From positions 23,736 to 87,735 of the forward strand of contig WNNJ02001380.1 in the NCBI GenBank assembly GCA_012934845.2: 64,000 nucleotides of DNA. The letters run 5' to 3'. The stretch is from Pomphorhynchus laevis. Its lineage: Eukaryota; Acanthocephala; Palaeacanthocephala; Echinorhynchida; Pomphorhynchidae. Shown here piece after piece: positions 22,251 through 33,039 of this stretch. How positions within the stretch are numbered: position 1 is the first letter of the stretch; every line of letters begins with the position of its first letter. The notes beneath the pieces are model-generated. The model worked only from the letters and a program-made list of their open reading frames with translations. It searched no databases and was not told the DNA's origin. The position numbers and the translations under genes are program-made.

Positions 22251-25200
22251 ATGAGGAACAGGTTAAAGAAGACGCAAAAGGCTATTTGTGATTTAGAAAA
22301 ACGACAATTTTTTGGAAGAGACGGCCCGAGCTGGTGTATGTGGACACTTTCATATGCGGTTTTTAAATTCTTTCTGTTCATTTTAGTTTTTATTTCCTTA
22401 TTTTATTCGTCGTTTTATTTTCTTCTGGCTCTTCTTCTAACTATAATGGCTCTATTCGTAATGATCACAATTCCAAAAGACAGACCCAAATATATTTTAG
22501 GCGAAAGTACTATGGCTGTGCTGACTCCACTTAATCCAGGTAACTATTATCCTTTACTTTATATGAGTTAATCTTTAATAAATGAATTGAAAATGGGATA
22601 TTTTTACTGTTACATCTATTATTTTACAGCAAAGAATCAAATCAATTACATTATTTTTTAATTTTATTTTTAATATTATTTTTATGTAAACTTGAATATT
22701 TAAAATTTAACTAAAAATACCTAAATATAAGTATTTAACACTAGATAAATTTACACATATCAAAATATACAAAGTTTACATGTTTAGCTTACATTGAGAG
22801 AGCTTATAAATTTTTACAAGTTAGCCATTTTCAAACCTTCATAAACAGATTTTATTGTCGAGAATTTGCCTCATTAGTAGAAAGTCAACAATTGAAATGG
22901 AGTGCTAATTCAAATATCAGAAAATCGCGTGTTGTCTAAAAATAAATACATGTGTACTCCAAGAATCAAAACGACCTCCCATTTTCGCATTTCTACTGTA
23001 TGTGATTAAATAATTTATTATTTATTAAAATATATTTTTAAATGTATTATTATTTTAATTTGTATATCAATTTGTATATTACAATATACAAATTGACAAA
23101 ACTTCATTAAATATAAACTTCATATACTTTTATATGAAGTTTAAATATATTTAAACTTCATATAAACAAAACTTCATTAAATTTTAATATTAAATAATAT
23201 TAATATTTATAATATTAATATATTAATATTATATCAATTATATTAATTCATTATTAAATGTAATATTATATAGTTAAGCTGTATATATTATCGGTATAAT
23301 TTGAAATGTATATCATTTGTATACTGGCTATATAAAGAAGGTGTTTCAAAATATGCTTGCCTGCTTAAATTCGAAATCAAATGTTCGAGCATGGATGCAC
23401 CGGTATAGATTCACGTCAATTCAACTAGATCTATCTTTTATCGTTATACACTTTGTATAATGGTACACTTCGGCATCTATTTGGAACATCTGAAACAATA
23501 ATTTACAGTTCAACAAACACGTAACGTTATTCATTCAAAATCATTCTGAGCATTCAATTTTTAAATTATCGTTTGAATAGCAATTGCTTCTTCCGTGTAG
23601 ATTACGGGGGCATTGTGCTACTGTCCGTCATTTTCTTTACGAGAGCATATATTTTATTTCCGTTTTATGCTTATTTAAGTTACATTATGTTAGCATATTT
23701 TGTATAAAAAGAGTAGTATTATACCTCGAAGTAATCAAGCCATCTAATAATTTAAGTATTGTACTGCATTCTGTTTTAAGATCTCGTATCAACTTTTTTC
23801 AAATATTTTAGGTTTGGGATTACGGCCTAGAGTAGGAAAAAGTTACGATCTTATTAAATTTCACGTTGGTGATGGTGATAATGAAACTTTAAGCAGACAA
23901 TCGTATATAGAAAGCATCGTCAATTTTCTTAGACCTTGTAAGTTACGTTTAACTAAATTCTAGCAATTATTAAAGTAGCTGCAGATTAAATAGTTTTATT
24001 AAATAATTATATTCTCTTAAATTAAATAATCAAATTTAGATGATTAAAAATTCTTTTTTTAAGAGCAAATTAAAATTTTGTTTTTAAAAATTGTATTGTA
24101 ACACTTACCTAAATCCTGATATATGCTCTGTTTATGGATTGACTTTCTTTGGGCATAAGAAATTACACAAGATATCTCTCAAAACCCTACTCATTATCTG
24201 ATATCGGTGACAAATTATTTTGTTGAATGAAATATGTAAAACGATAAAATCATAAATAATAACTCATTTTTATCTTTGATAAATAAATTTAAATGATCAT
24301 AAATAATTACAAATTATTTAAAACTATTCTATTAATTATTAATACTTGTTTACGTAAAATAATTTATTACAAATTATTAATTTGAACTATTAATTTGTCT
24401 ATTTTATATACTACATTATTATATTATAAAATATAATTATAATGTATTATAATATTATTATAAAATATTATTATACTACATTATTATTATAAAATTTTAA
24501 TTTACTACATTATTATATTATATTTACATAATCAAAAAATATATTATATTTAATTTACATAATTATGAAAATGTGAATATTTATAAATTAATAAACATCT
24601 AGTATCTAATCGGATTTGGTTATGTTGGGAGTAATATTGTTGATAGTTAAAGCATGACACTGATTAAAGTCGATCATCCTTCACACTTTGAAAATGATCA
24701 TGGTATCTGCATCCATACGTTTATGCAAACAATTATACATTTTATATAACAGCATCTACAAATAATATAAACAAGCTCGATTTATTAAATTTTCCAAAGT
24801 AGGTGTGATCTTTTCCAGATTGCAAAAACATTTGCTTTGAATAAACTTTATAATAAACTTTAGTAAAACACTTAAAAGAATCGCCTGACATGTATGTTTT
24901 CACAGTGTTAATCCGATTATATAATTTGATTAACAGGAATTATTCAAAGTGTTTAATATAATATCTTAGCAAACATTTAATACATTTTAATTAATCGCTT
25001 TCGAAATCTTAGCAAACATTAAATACATTTCAATATTTTTGTTCTGTATTTTCACATACAAATATGAAAAACGCATTATATTGATCGCTTTCGAAATCTT
25101 AGCAATATTTAATACATTTCAATATTTTTGTTCTGTATTTTCACATACAAATATAAAGAACGCATTATATTGATCGCTTTCGAAATCTTAGCAAACATTT

Positions 25201-28200
25201 AATACATTTCAATATTTTTGTTCTATATTTTCACATAAAAATATGAAAAACGCATTATATTGATCGCTTTCGAAATCTTAGCAAACATTTAATACATTTC
25301 AATATTTTTGTTCTGTATTTTCACATACAAATATAAAGAACGCATTGTTTAAAGAATAACACATAATATTATAATAATATTTAAATAATATTGTAATCTT
25401 TTAGATCAAAATACATCTACCCTGAGAAATTGCAGTGAAATACCTGAAAGCCAGCTGCCACTTAGTGGTCCATATGAATCCTGTCTCTTTTACTTAGAGC
25501 CTCCTCAGTGTAGCGAACTGGATGAATTCGGTTATGAGAATGGGGAGCCATGTGTATTAATCAAGCTTAACAGAGTATTGTATTTTAAGTCGTAAATTTT
25601 GGGAATTAATATTTTTGTAGATATACGGATGGACGAGTGATGGAGCATCTAGCTGCCCAACCGATGATCAAAAAAGCGATGGTAAAGGATCGATAAAAGG
25701 ACCTGGTAACATTCGGATCAAATGTCAAGGTGAGGTCTGTGCTGTATCCTTTTTTTAATTTAGCGTTGCTTAACTTTTATGAATATTTAGACTGTTACCG
25801 ACGTTGAATTGATTGAGACAATTGAATATTATTCCTACAATGGAAATAGCCAAGATTGCGCTGATATTCCAAACAATAAAATGTATTATCCGTTTAGGTG
25901 AGCTTAGTTTAAATGTTGATGTTTTAAATATTTAATTTAAATTGCCAATTTATGTTTAATTGCATTAATTATCGAGGTGCAAATAATTTTATTTCCTATT
26001 TTAAAAATATGAGATTATCAGATTAAAAGTCACTTCTAACAATATTTATAACAACAATATTAACCATATTTTTAATATATTAATTACTCTAATTATAATT
26101 AATTATTTATAATTAATATTAATATTTAATATTTAATATTAATATTAATATTTAAACAATTAATATTAATATTTAATATTAATATTTAAACAATTTAATA
26201 TTGTTTAAATTCTACAGTTGGATAAAAAATGCTTCGTTCAATATTTTTAAATCGTTAAAATTTTGGAAAATTAAGATTTAAAAAAATTGTAAGTAAAGAA
26301 AATCGTGGTTCTACTGTGTTTAAAAATACATATACTCAGTCTGATTCTTTGTAAAGGCTTAAAAGTTTGATGCAATTTATCATAATTCCATTATAATGTT
26401 GAATACCTCTAAATTACATATTAAAATAAAATTAGGACACTTAAAATCAGGACACGTTTTACAATTAATTTTTAATGTGTTACTTGAATACAATACATAC
26501 ATACTTATGATAAATACATAAGTCTGATAAATATGACTTTATTTTATTTCAAAACATAATTTTGAAGTCCTATTGAAGTAATAGGACTTATAAATTTTTT
26601 GTTCTACCGATAAGTTATTATTGACCTGTGGACTTTGTTTTCCCGGTAATATGACCTCTGTCAGAAATACTGAAACTATGTATTATTTGTTACGACTATA
26701 CTATTATTTTTTCTTATTTTTAAATTCCTCTTCATTGTTATCGTTTTCGCTATAATGACTAATATATTAAAGTAAGCACGTCAGAATATCAGAACATACT
26801 CTTTTGCCTATTAAGAAAACCTATTTCGATAGGTTTTCTTTCTTTCACAGATAACTAATCTGCCATTTAAAGAATGATATATTTACTTCTTTATATAAGA
26901 AATTGGCAGATTTAAAATTTATTCCATTAACTGGACGAATCCGCTTTTAGTCCCATGCTATCTATAGCGACCGCATTCCACATTTGAGGCAGAACAGCGA
27001 ATCCGAAGTACAGAGCAAATTCCTCTTCATTGTTATCGTTTTCGCTTGAATGACTAATATATTAAAGTAAGCACGTCAGAATATCAGAACATACCTTGCT
27101 CTTTGACTATTATAATTTTATATGCACCTGGCCAGTTGCCAATGTTCCGGAAACAAATCCAATTTCTTCTGGATCGCATTTGCCAATTATACGACGCATC
27201 TTTCATTTAAATTTATTAATGACATTAAATAAATTGTGGTAAAAATAAAAAACGGTTATTCTTATTTAGTCAAGTCATTTTCAAAACCTACATTCGGTAA
27301 CATCATATTGTGTTTAAAACGATACTTCTTTAATAAATACGAACGAACATACAATGCTCGATTTCCATAGCGGAAAGTATTTTCCTATTGGAAACTTGTA
27401 TACTTTCAGAAATACTAAAACTATGTATTATTGGTTTCGACGTTATTATTTCTTATTTTCATAGAAGTTTGATGAATTATTAATTCTTAAAAAAGGGAGA
27501 AGTTTGCATCCCAAGGTGTTTACACTTTAAAATGTAAACTGCTTCACGTGATCACGTTTAAGAGACCAGGTAATGGCCAATAGCTAGGTCGCGTAGCGCG
27601 TGGAGTGAAGGTGGTAGATCTTTATAGATCTTGTTCCAGCCTGCAACTGCATTGAGAAGGACAGACCCTGTTAGATGCTGCTGGATGGCCCGTTGTAAGT
27701 TTAGTCTGAGTCAATTAAACTAGGTGGCGACACCGAAAAAGCAGCGTTAAAAATTGACTTAAAAGTTACATGTACTCAACCATATCGAAGAAAACATATC
27801 AATATTAAATCAAAAACTATTAGAAAAGGAAGATTTTTGGATTTAAACGCTTATTTCAATGTACCCATTAGGATTGAATGACGTGGTACAAGGAATTATC
27901 AGAAGTAGTATAGTACATAATAAACAACTATATTATAATAATCCGGTTAAACGCAAACCAAGAAGTCATGGTGATAAAAGGAATAGGAAAAATAGAGTTA
28001 AAAATATTAAAAAAGATATGTATATAAATGAACAATTAGAAATATTAAAACAACTTTTAAGAGATAATAAGCTAAAAGATCTTTATGTAAATATAAGAAG
28101 TTTTTCTAAAAATATCATTTGTTCAATAAATCAAAAATTAATTAACGACTATGATAGGCTAAGTTGTATAATAGACAGTTATTGTAATACAAAATACTAT

Positions 28201-31200
28201 AATCGTACAATAAATGTTAAATAATAACAATAGAAAATATACATTAACCATAAACTTCATTAATAAATGTATAGATAACATAAATATAGCCGTAACTTTT
28301 AAATAATTCTAAAAGTAATAAATAATAGGGTCAGATTTAAGTAAATATATTCCTAAAATAAGGTATAAACTCCTACCACCATTAGGACGAAAAATTTGTA
28401 ATTATAATAAAGAATTAAAATCAATATGTAACGATAATATTAGAAACATTATGGAAACAGAATGCAATTGTAAAAGTCTTAGTTTTGATAAAATAAATGA
28501 ACATATATGTACCCATAATCATTAATTAAAAATTGTGAATTAAGAAAGCTGCTATCATATGCACTCATAATCTAGAATTAATCAAAAACAATGAATTAAG
28601 AAAGCTGCTATCAAAAGGGTATAAATATAGATTAAATAATAACAACGACAAAAATAAAATTTACAGTTCGTTATATAATAACTTAAATGATTACTTTAGT
28701 AAGCTGATTAATAGTGAAAGCTCGAATATATCTAAGATAAAAATTTGGAAAGATTATATATTTGATAAAATTAAAAATAAAATGAAAATAACAAACAATT
28801 ATAAAAGGAAAGATAAAATTAATAAAGATATGTATAAAGAACTTACTAAATTAAAGGATAACTATATAATAACAACTATTGATAAAGCTAGTAATAACTT
28901 TGTCTTCATATGCAAAAAGCTTTATTATGATATACTAATGAAAGAGGTTAATTCTAATGATTTAAATGTAAATCCAACATATGAACGTAGTGAGTTGAGT
29001 TTAGAAACAATTATTACAAGTCACTGTTCTATAATGGATAAAAAGGGTATAAAGGTTGAATTAGATAATAAAACTATACCTATATTATATTGGAATCCAA
29101 AATTACATAAAAATCCAATAAAACCTAGGTTCATATGTAGTGCGTTTAAATGTACATTAAAACCACTTTCTGTCTATATGAATAAAATACTTAAAGTAAT
29201 TAAAGCACACTTTTAAAAAATATTGCAAGGTAATCGAAATTAATACTGGTATAAAACACTATTTCAGTATTAATTCTACAAAAGAATTTTTAGAACAGAC
29301 AAAAGGAATAAATTTTCAAAATATAAATACATACGATTTTAGTACGCTTTATACAAATCTAGATTTAGTAGATATTAAAGAAGCGTTAGTAAAATTAATT
29401 AATCTTATATTCGGAAAAAGATATACATATATATGTTATAATAATTATAACGCCTATCTAACAAAAATTAAACCATCAAGTAAATATAAATATATGGATA
29501 AAATTGAATTAATAGAATCCTTAAATATTTTGATAAATCAAAATTATTTAAAAGTAAGGGACATCTATATTTAGACAAGTAAAAGGTGTTCCAATGGGTG
29601 GTAATAGTAGCCCAATTATAGCTGACTTGTTTTTAAGCTTTATAGAATATGAATTTGTTCATAACTGTGTTAAAAACTAAATCTAAACAATATAAATATA
29701 TGAAATATATGTTTCGATACATTGATGATATATGTGTATTTAATTCTAGCAATTTTTATTCAATAAGCGAACAAATTTATCCAGGTAGCTGTATTCTTAA
29801 TAAAATCAATATTAAAGATAGAAAATATATATCTTGATATGAACATTAAATTAACATTAATTAAAATTTCTTTTTATTCAATTAGTGAGCACATTTATCC
29901 AGAAAGCCTTATTCTTAACAAAACCAATATTAATGATAAAGAAGGTGTATATCTAGATATGAACATTAAATTAACATTAACTAAAACTACTATTAATTTA
30001 TATCGTAAAGATGACATATTTTAAATTTACAAGAAACATATTTTTGCATGAGCATTCATGCATACCATATAATATAAAATATAATACATTAAATAATGAA
30101 ATTTTAAGAATTGCAACAATTTGTAATGATATTGAATTTCTTCAAAATCATTTAAATTAATTTAATAGATACATATTTTAAACTAGGTTACTATAAAAAT
30201 ACCATCAAGCAGAAAATAGTAAAATATATAAATCAACACAATAATATTAAAGAATAAATTTAAACTCTTAAGTGGCAAATTTTTATGGATGGATAATAAA
30301 TAATATACTTTGTATTAGAATAAGATACTATATAATCAAATTTCATCAGAAGAAATACGTCCTTAACATGTATTTGGTCCCTCTGCTATGTTGGGTAGAG
30401 GAGTTATAGGCCGAAACCTGATAGCATAGCAGTTTCTCCTGATGACCTCGTATCCTTATTCTAATACAACATCTGTTATTTATTAGTCAATTCATAAAAA
30501 TGACGTAGTTAGCTGATTTGATGTTAACAATAAAAATGTAGATTGATGTAACATCCATAAAAATTAAAAAATTAAAATTTATTCTAAATAGTTGATACTG
30601 ATCTATTATTGATAAATAATTATTGAAGCTGTATCAAAGAAAAGCGGAAATTATTTTTGATATTTCGCTAACTTTGTAAACATTTTCAAAAAATTACCTT
30701 TTTCTGAAGATGCTCACAGAAGTAAGCGAAATATCAAAAATAATTTCTGCTTTTCTTTGATCCAGCTCCAATAATTATTTAAAATTTATTCCTTATAGAC
30801 GATGCATCAACATGCACGATATCTTGCCATAAAAATGTAAATTTTAACACAACTCACGGCAATATACTGTCTATGTTGATGCATCTTCTTTAAGAAACAA
30901 ACTTTAATTTTATAATTTGGAATTGTTTTTCGTAAAGATATGAAATTTCAACAATAGTTGGAAATAACAATAAATCATGTTTTATAAAAATAATATTATA
31001 ATAAAAAGGTAATTTGGAAAAAATTGTAATTTTTTGATATGCACAAAGGAATTTTATATTTTTCTTTTAGAAGTCAAATAAATTATTTGTCTCCTTATGT
31101 GTGGGCCAAATTCAACGTTAAACACAATGTCTTAGTATCGATCATATGTCGTGCTTATGCGGAAAACATTGATAGTATTCAAAAGATGAAGATGCGTGGT

Positions 31201-31263
31201 ATGCTACGATTCAAGTTGTTTATAGAAGACCCTAACTCAGCAGTCAATAACAGGACAAATTAA
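22251..31263 (+). CDS. Na+/K+-ATPase subunit beta (nervana/ATP1B-like), 7 coding exons
   Basis: Beta subunit of the plasma-membrane sodium/potassium pump; it escorts the catalytic alpha subunit to the surface and stabilises it. Exons: 22251-22335, 22387-22539, 23812-23937, 25405-25574, 25621-25734, 25791-25897, 31071-31263. All phases fit, total 948 nt, 315 residues (usual beta length about 300-320). Family marks: FFGRDGPSWFF before one transmembrane helix (about 29-56), PGLGLRP at about 79-85, LIKLNRIYGW, YYPFRSQINYLSPYVWAKF, and the C-terminal IICRAYAENI ... GMLRFKLFI. The ectodomain has the cysteines expected for three disulfides and N-glycosylation sites NET, NTS, NCS and NRT. Three introns are tiny (51, 46, 56 nt). 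Leaving the 51-nt intron in would keep the frame open but add 17 residues inside the membrane helix, so splicing is the better model. The last intron (5.2 kb) holds a Penelope-like element. No breaks seen. Confidence 0.95.
22540..23811. other. ATPase intron with AT-rich repeats
   Basis: The intron is almost entirely AT-rich words. 23080-23270 contains overlapping copies of CAAATTGACAAAACTTCATT-like and AACTTCATATA-like strings. No exon-like piece was recognised in it. Confidence 0.5.
24992..25350. repeat. 89-bp minisatellite in an ATPase intron
   Basis: The word ATCGCTTTCGAAATCTTAGC begins units at about 24992, 25081, 25170 and 25260 (periods 89, 89, 90), about four copies that differ at few positions. 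It lies inside the intron between coding exons 3 and 4, ending 55 bp before exon 4. Confidence 0.9.
26060..26220. repeat. TAATATTAAT-rich palindromic tract
   Basis: Overlapping inverted words made of AATATTAATATT and TTTAAACAATT in the last ATPase intron. It is simple sequence and probably has no function. Confidence 0.6.
26655..27465. repeat. Direct repeats and a UUCG-loop hairpin in the ATPase intron
   Basis: The 75-bp block from TTCCTCTTCATTGTTATCG to AGAACATAC at 26726-26800 recurs at 27018-27093, almost identical. The block CAGAAATACTGAAACTATGT at about 26658 recurs at about 27411. At 26813-26840 AAGAAAACCTAT, TTCG, ATAGGTTTTCTT is a perfect 12-bp stem with a TTCG loop. Another inverted pair AATCTGCCA / TGGCAGATT spans 26858-26912. 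These look like pieces of a small repeated element. Confidence 0.65.
27560..27720 (+). other. GC-rich island just upstream of Penelope-like copy B; possible tRNA-like SINE head
   Basis: About 160 bp with roughly balanced base composition inside a very AT-rich intron. TAGCGCGTGG (about 27594) resembles a pol III A box lacking one base, and GTTCCAGCC (about 27634) resembles a B box. The palindrome GATCTTTATAGATC lies between them. It could be the 5' UTR of the Penelope-like element or a short SINE-type head. Neither is proven. Confidence 0.3.
27780..30515 (+). mobile_element. Penelope-like element copy B (longest copy, broken)
   Basis: The most complete member, in the last intron of the ATPase gene and in the same sense. 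Parts in order: a basic N-terminal region with NNPVKRKPRSHGDKRNRKNR (27859-28224), the Cys block CNCKS ... HICTHN (about 28440-28520), and a thumb/finger region with TTIDKASNNFVFICKK (about 28870-28920). Then come YWNPKLHKNPIKPRFI (about 29090-29137), motif A YDFSTLYTNL (about 29335-29365), motif B GVPMGGNSSPIIADLF (about 29585-29635), motif C RYIDDICVF (about 29717-29745), and the YPES/YRKDD C-terminal region. The structured 3' end is at about 30355-30510. The RT boxes fit Penelope-type rather than LINE or LTR-type RTs. I see no GIY-YIG endonuclease at either end. Roughly ten frame breaks. Confidence 0.85.
30598..30790. repeat. Palindromic element P, copy 2
   Basis: Arms GTATCAAAGAAAAGCGGAAA ... 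TTTTTGATATTTCGCTAAC and GTAAGCGAAATATCAAAAA ... TTCTTTGATCCAGCTCC. The right arm (30703 on) has CTGAAGATGCTCAC ... GTAAGCGAAA, with one mismatch in the stem. Same family as 18290-18490 and 35515-35935. Confidence 0.7.
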
Positions 31264-31599
31264 CAGTGCGTTGTTAAATAGAGCAATAATAACCTTGTGC
31301 TTTAAGATATTTTGGCTTGTTTATATAACCAATTAATTATTGTTAAATCAAGCAATCATTGTTTAGTTTCGATTTAATATCTAGATTTTAATGCTAAAAG
31401 GCAAGTTTAGCTTCTGTTTTCAATAATTAAGATTTTAATATATTAGTATCACCGAATGGATAACGAATCACATTCGATAGCCTCTGCTTTATCATTTACA
31501 GAATAATCTGAGTATTTAAACTTTGAATATCTTATGTTGATGTGCTTAATTCATAATTTTATTTGACACTTGGATTGCAGATGCCGTCATCAAAATATT
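31264..31599. other. ATPase 3' flank
   Basis: Probable 3' UTR and spacer. I see no clean AATAAA; variants such as AATAAC occur soon after the stop. No other feature. Confidence 0.4.
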
Positions 31600-31606
31600 C
31601 TCGGGG

Positions 31607-32170
31607 ATTGATAATGCGGTATTTTAATTTTGTTGAGACATTTCCGGAACTCTTGGACTAACTTGTATTTTAGCTGGCTACATAATAGCTTCAGCTATCA
31701 GTCGAATTACGACAGAAAGCATGCTGTCCAGACAACTCCACAGACCGGGACTCATCAGTGGACGTCCCTGTATCATCGTTGTTTAGTCCCTCAGCATGTA
31801 TTATATTGACGATAAACATGGTGGTCCTCCATCAGATTGAAATGATGCATTTAAATCGTCTTGTTGGTAGTCGGTTGAATTTTATTTTGTTGAGATATTT
31901 CCGGACCTCTTCGACTAACTTGTATTTTAGCTAATGGAGGACCACCATGTTTATCGTCAATATAGTGCATGCTGAGGGACGAAACAATGATGATAAGTTA
32001 GTCGAAGAGGTCCGGAAATATCTCAACAAAATGAAATTCAACCGACTACTAACAAGACGATTTCAATGCTTCATTTCACTGATGAGTCCCGTCCTGTGTT
32101 GTCTGGACAGCATGCTTTTTGTCGTAATGCGACCTGAAATTCAACCGACTTCCAACAATACGGTCTTTTA
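31607..32170. repeat. Nested inverted repeats with hammerhead half-motifs
   Basis: Several pairs of arms fold this segment. GTTGAGATATTTCCGGACCT (about 31881) pairs with AGGTCCGGAAATATCTCAAC (about 32010). CCCTCAGCATG ... GACGATAAACATGGTGGTCC (about 31790-31830) pairs with its complement at about 31934-31980. The block CCGGGACTCATCAGTG at about 31746 pairs with CACTGATGAGTCCCG at 32077-32091. GGGACGAAAC at 31976-31985 and CTGATGAGTCCC at 32079-32090 are the two core boxes of a hammerhead with complementary stem II arms, but in permuted order and about 100 bp apart. No coding function; the open frame across 31947-32171 is a by-product. Confidence 0.6.
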
Positions 32171-32313
32171 ATTATTAAAAGTTTGCACAAATAATTATTT
32201 TGCAATAATATTTCGCAATAATTATTTAATAGAAATATATCCATTCTAACCTATATTTAAATTTTCAGTAACAATCAGGTAATGTTGAACGACAACAAAA
32301 ATTATTTTTATAT

Positions 32314-32345
32314 TTCGCTAGTAACTACTAGCATCTTGAGAACAT
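32314..32345 (-). other. Hammerhead-like core word in a P-type fragment
   Basis: On the minus strand CTCAAGATGCTAGTA, GT, TACTAGCGAAA. The stem is perfect (7 bp) but one of the invariant bases of CTGAAGA is changed. It is a fragment of the palindromic family. Confidence 0.35.
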
Positions 32346-32929
32346 TTTCTGATAGTCCCTGATATTTTGAAAATTGTTTAATAATCATATATAATAATAT
32401 AAATAATTATTAATTGTATTATAAATAATCATAATAATCTAATCCAATATCACGAGAAGCGGAAAATAGCTAAATACGATAAACGAATATCTCGTTTTGA
32501 GCTATTTACTTTTATTTTGCTTGAATCCAATAGAGGATTTGGTAAAATTGCCGATAAAGTCATAAAACGAATAGCAACTTTACAAAGAGTACAGAGGGGG
32601 GAACTTATGGGATAGCATTGAGAAATTTAGATCAACTGTTGGTTTTAAATTAGCAAAAATGGCATCAATGTATGCAAGAGCTGTAAGATTAACGTACCAA
32701 ACTTCAGTTAGCAAATTTATTGTTTCGTGAAGAATTTTATTACTGAATATTTTCAGACCCATTTGCGGGTAATCGTTATGTTTATATAAATTATTATTAA
32801 TTCAAATTTATTTAAATAATTATAAATAATTATTATATTATTATATTTGTTTGAAAATATCCATTTTGTTTCTTTTAATTGTAATTATTTATAAAATGAA
32901 ACCAAATAAACAAGAATTTATTCTATAAA

Positions 32930-33035
32930 AATATTCAGTTCAATATTTCAATAGCTGCTGCTATCATCATCAGGATGATAATATCATCATCTTTCTAATG
33001 ATAATATTGAAATATTAAACTGAATATTGTTTGCT
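32930..33035. repeat. Inverted repeat with CTGATGATG - stem - GAAA core
   Basis: The arms contain AATATTCAGTTCAATATTTC and its near complement. On the minus strand at 32973-32947 the core reads CTGATGATGATAGC, AGCA, GCTATTGAAA, a perfect 5-bp stem between the boxes. It is related to the palindrome at 59270-59490, whose core uses the same ATAGC stem. Confidence 0.6.
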
Positions 33036-33039
33036 AGTT

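Noticed and set aside
22336-22386. Uninterrupted first coding exon of the ATPase gene (reading straight through)
   Set aside because: The frame is open, but the read-through inserts 17 residues into the membrane helix. A strong GT..AG pair removes exactly 51 nt and restores the family pattern GPSWFF...LFY..FY.
30355-30510. Canonical hammerhead ribozyme at the Penelope-like 3' end
   Set aside because: GAAAC and CTGATGA are present, but in reversed order with only about 20 bases between, and the CTGATGA box is not kept in all copies. Reported only as a permuted look-alike.
27780-30515. LTR retrotransposon or retrovirus
   Set aside because: RT boxes are of Penelope type. No long terminal repeats, gag, protease, integrase or envelope sequences are seen here or elsewhere in the window.
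31947-32171. A 74-codon ORF as a small protein gene
   Set aside because: It lies wholly within the nested inverted repeat and reads through its arms, with no family match and no splice context.
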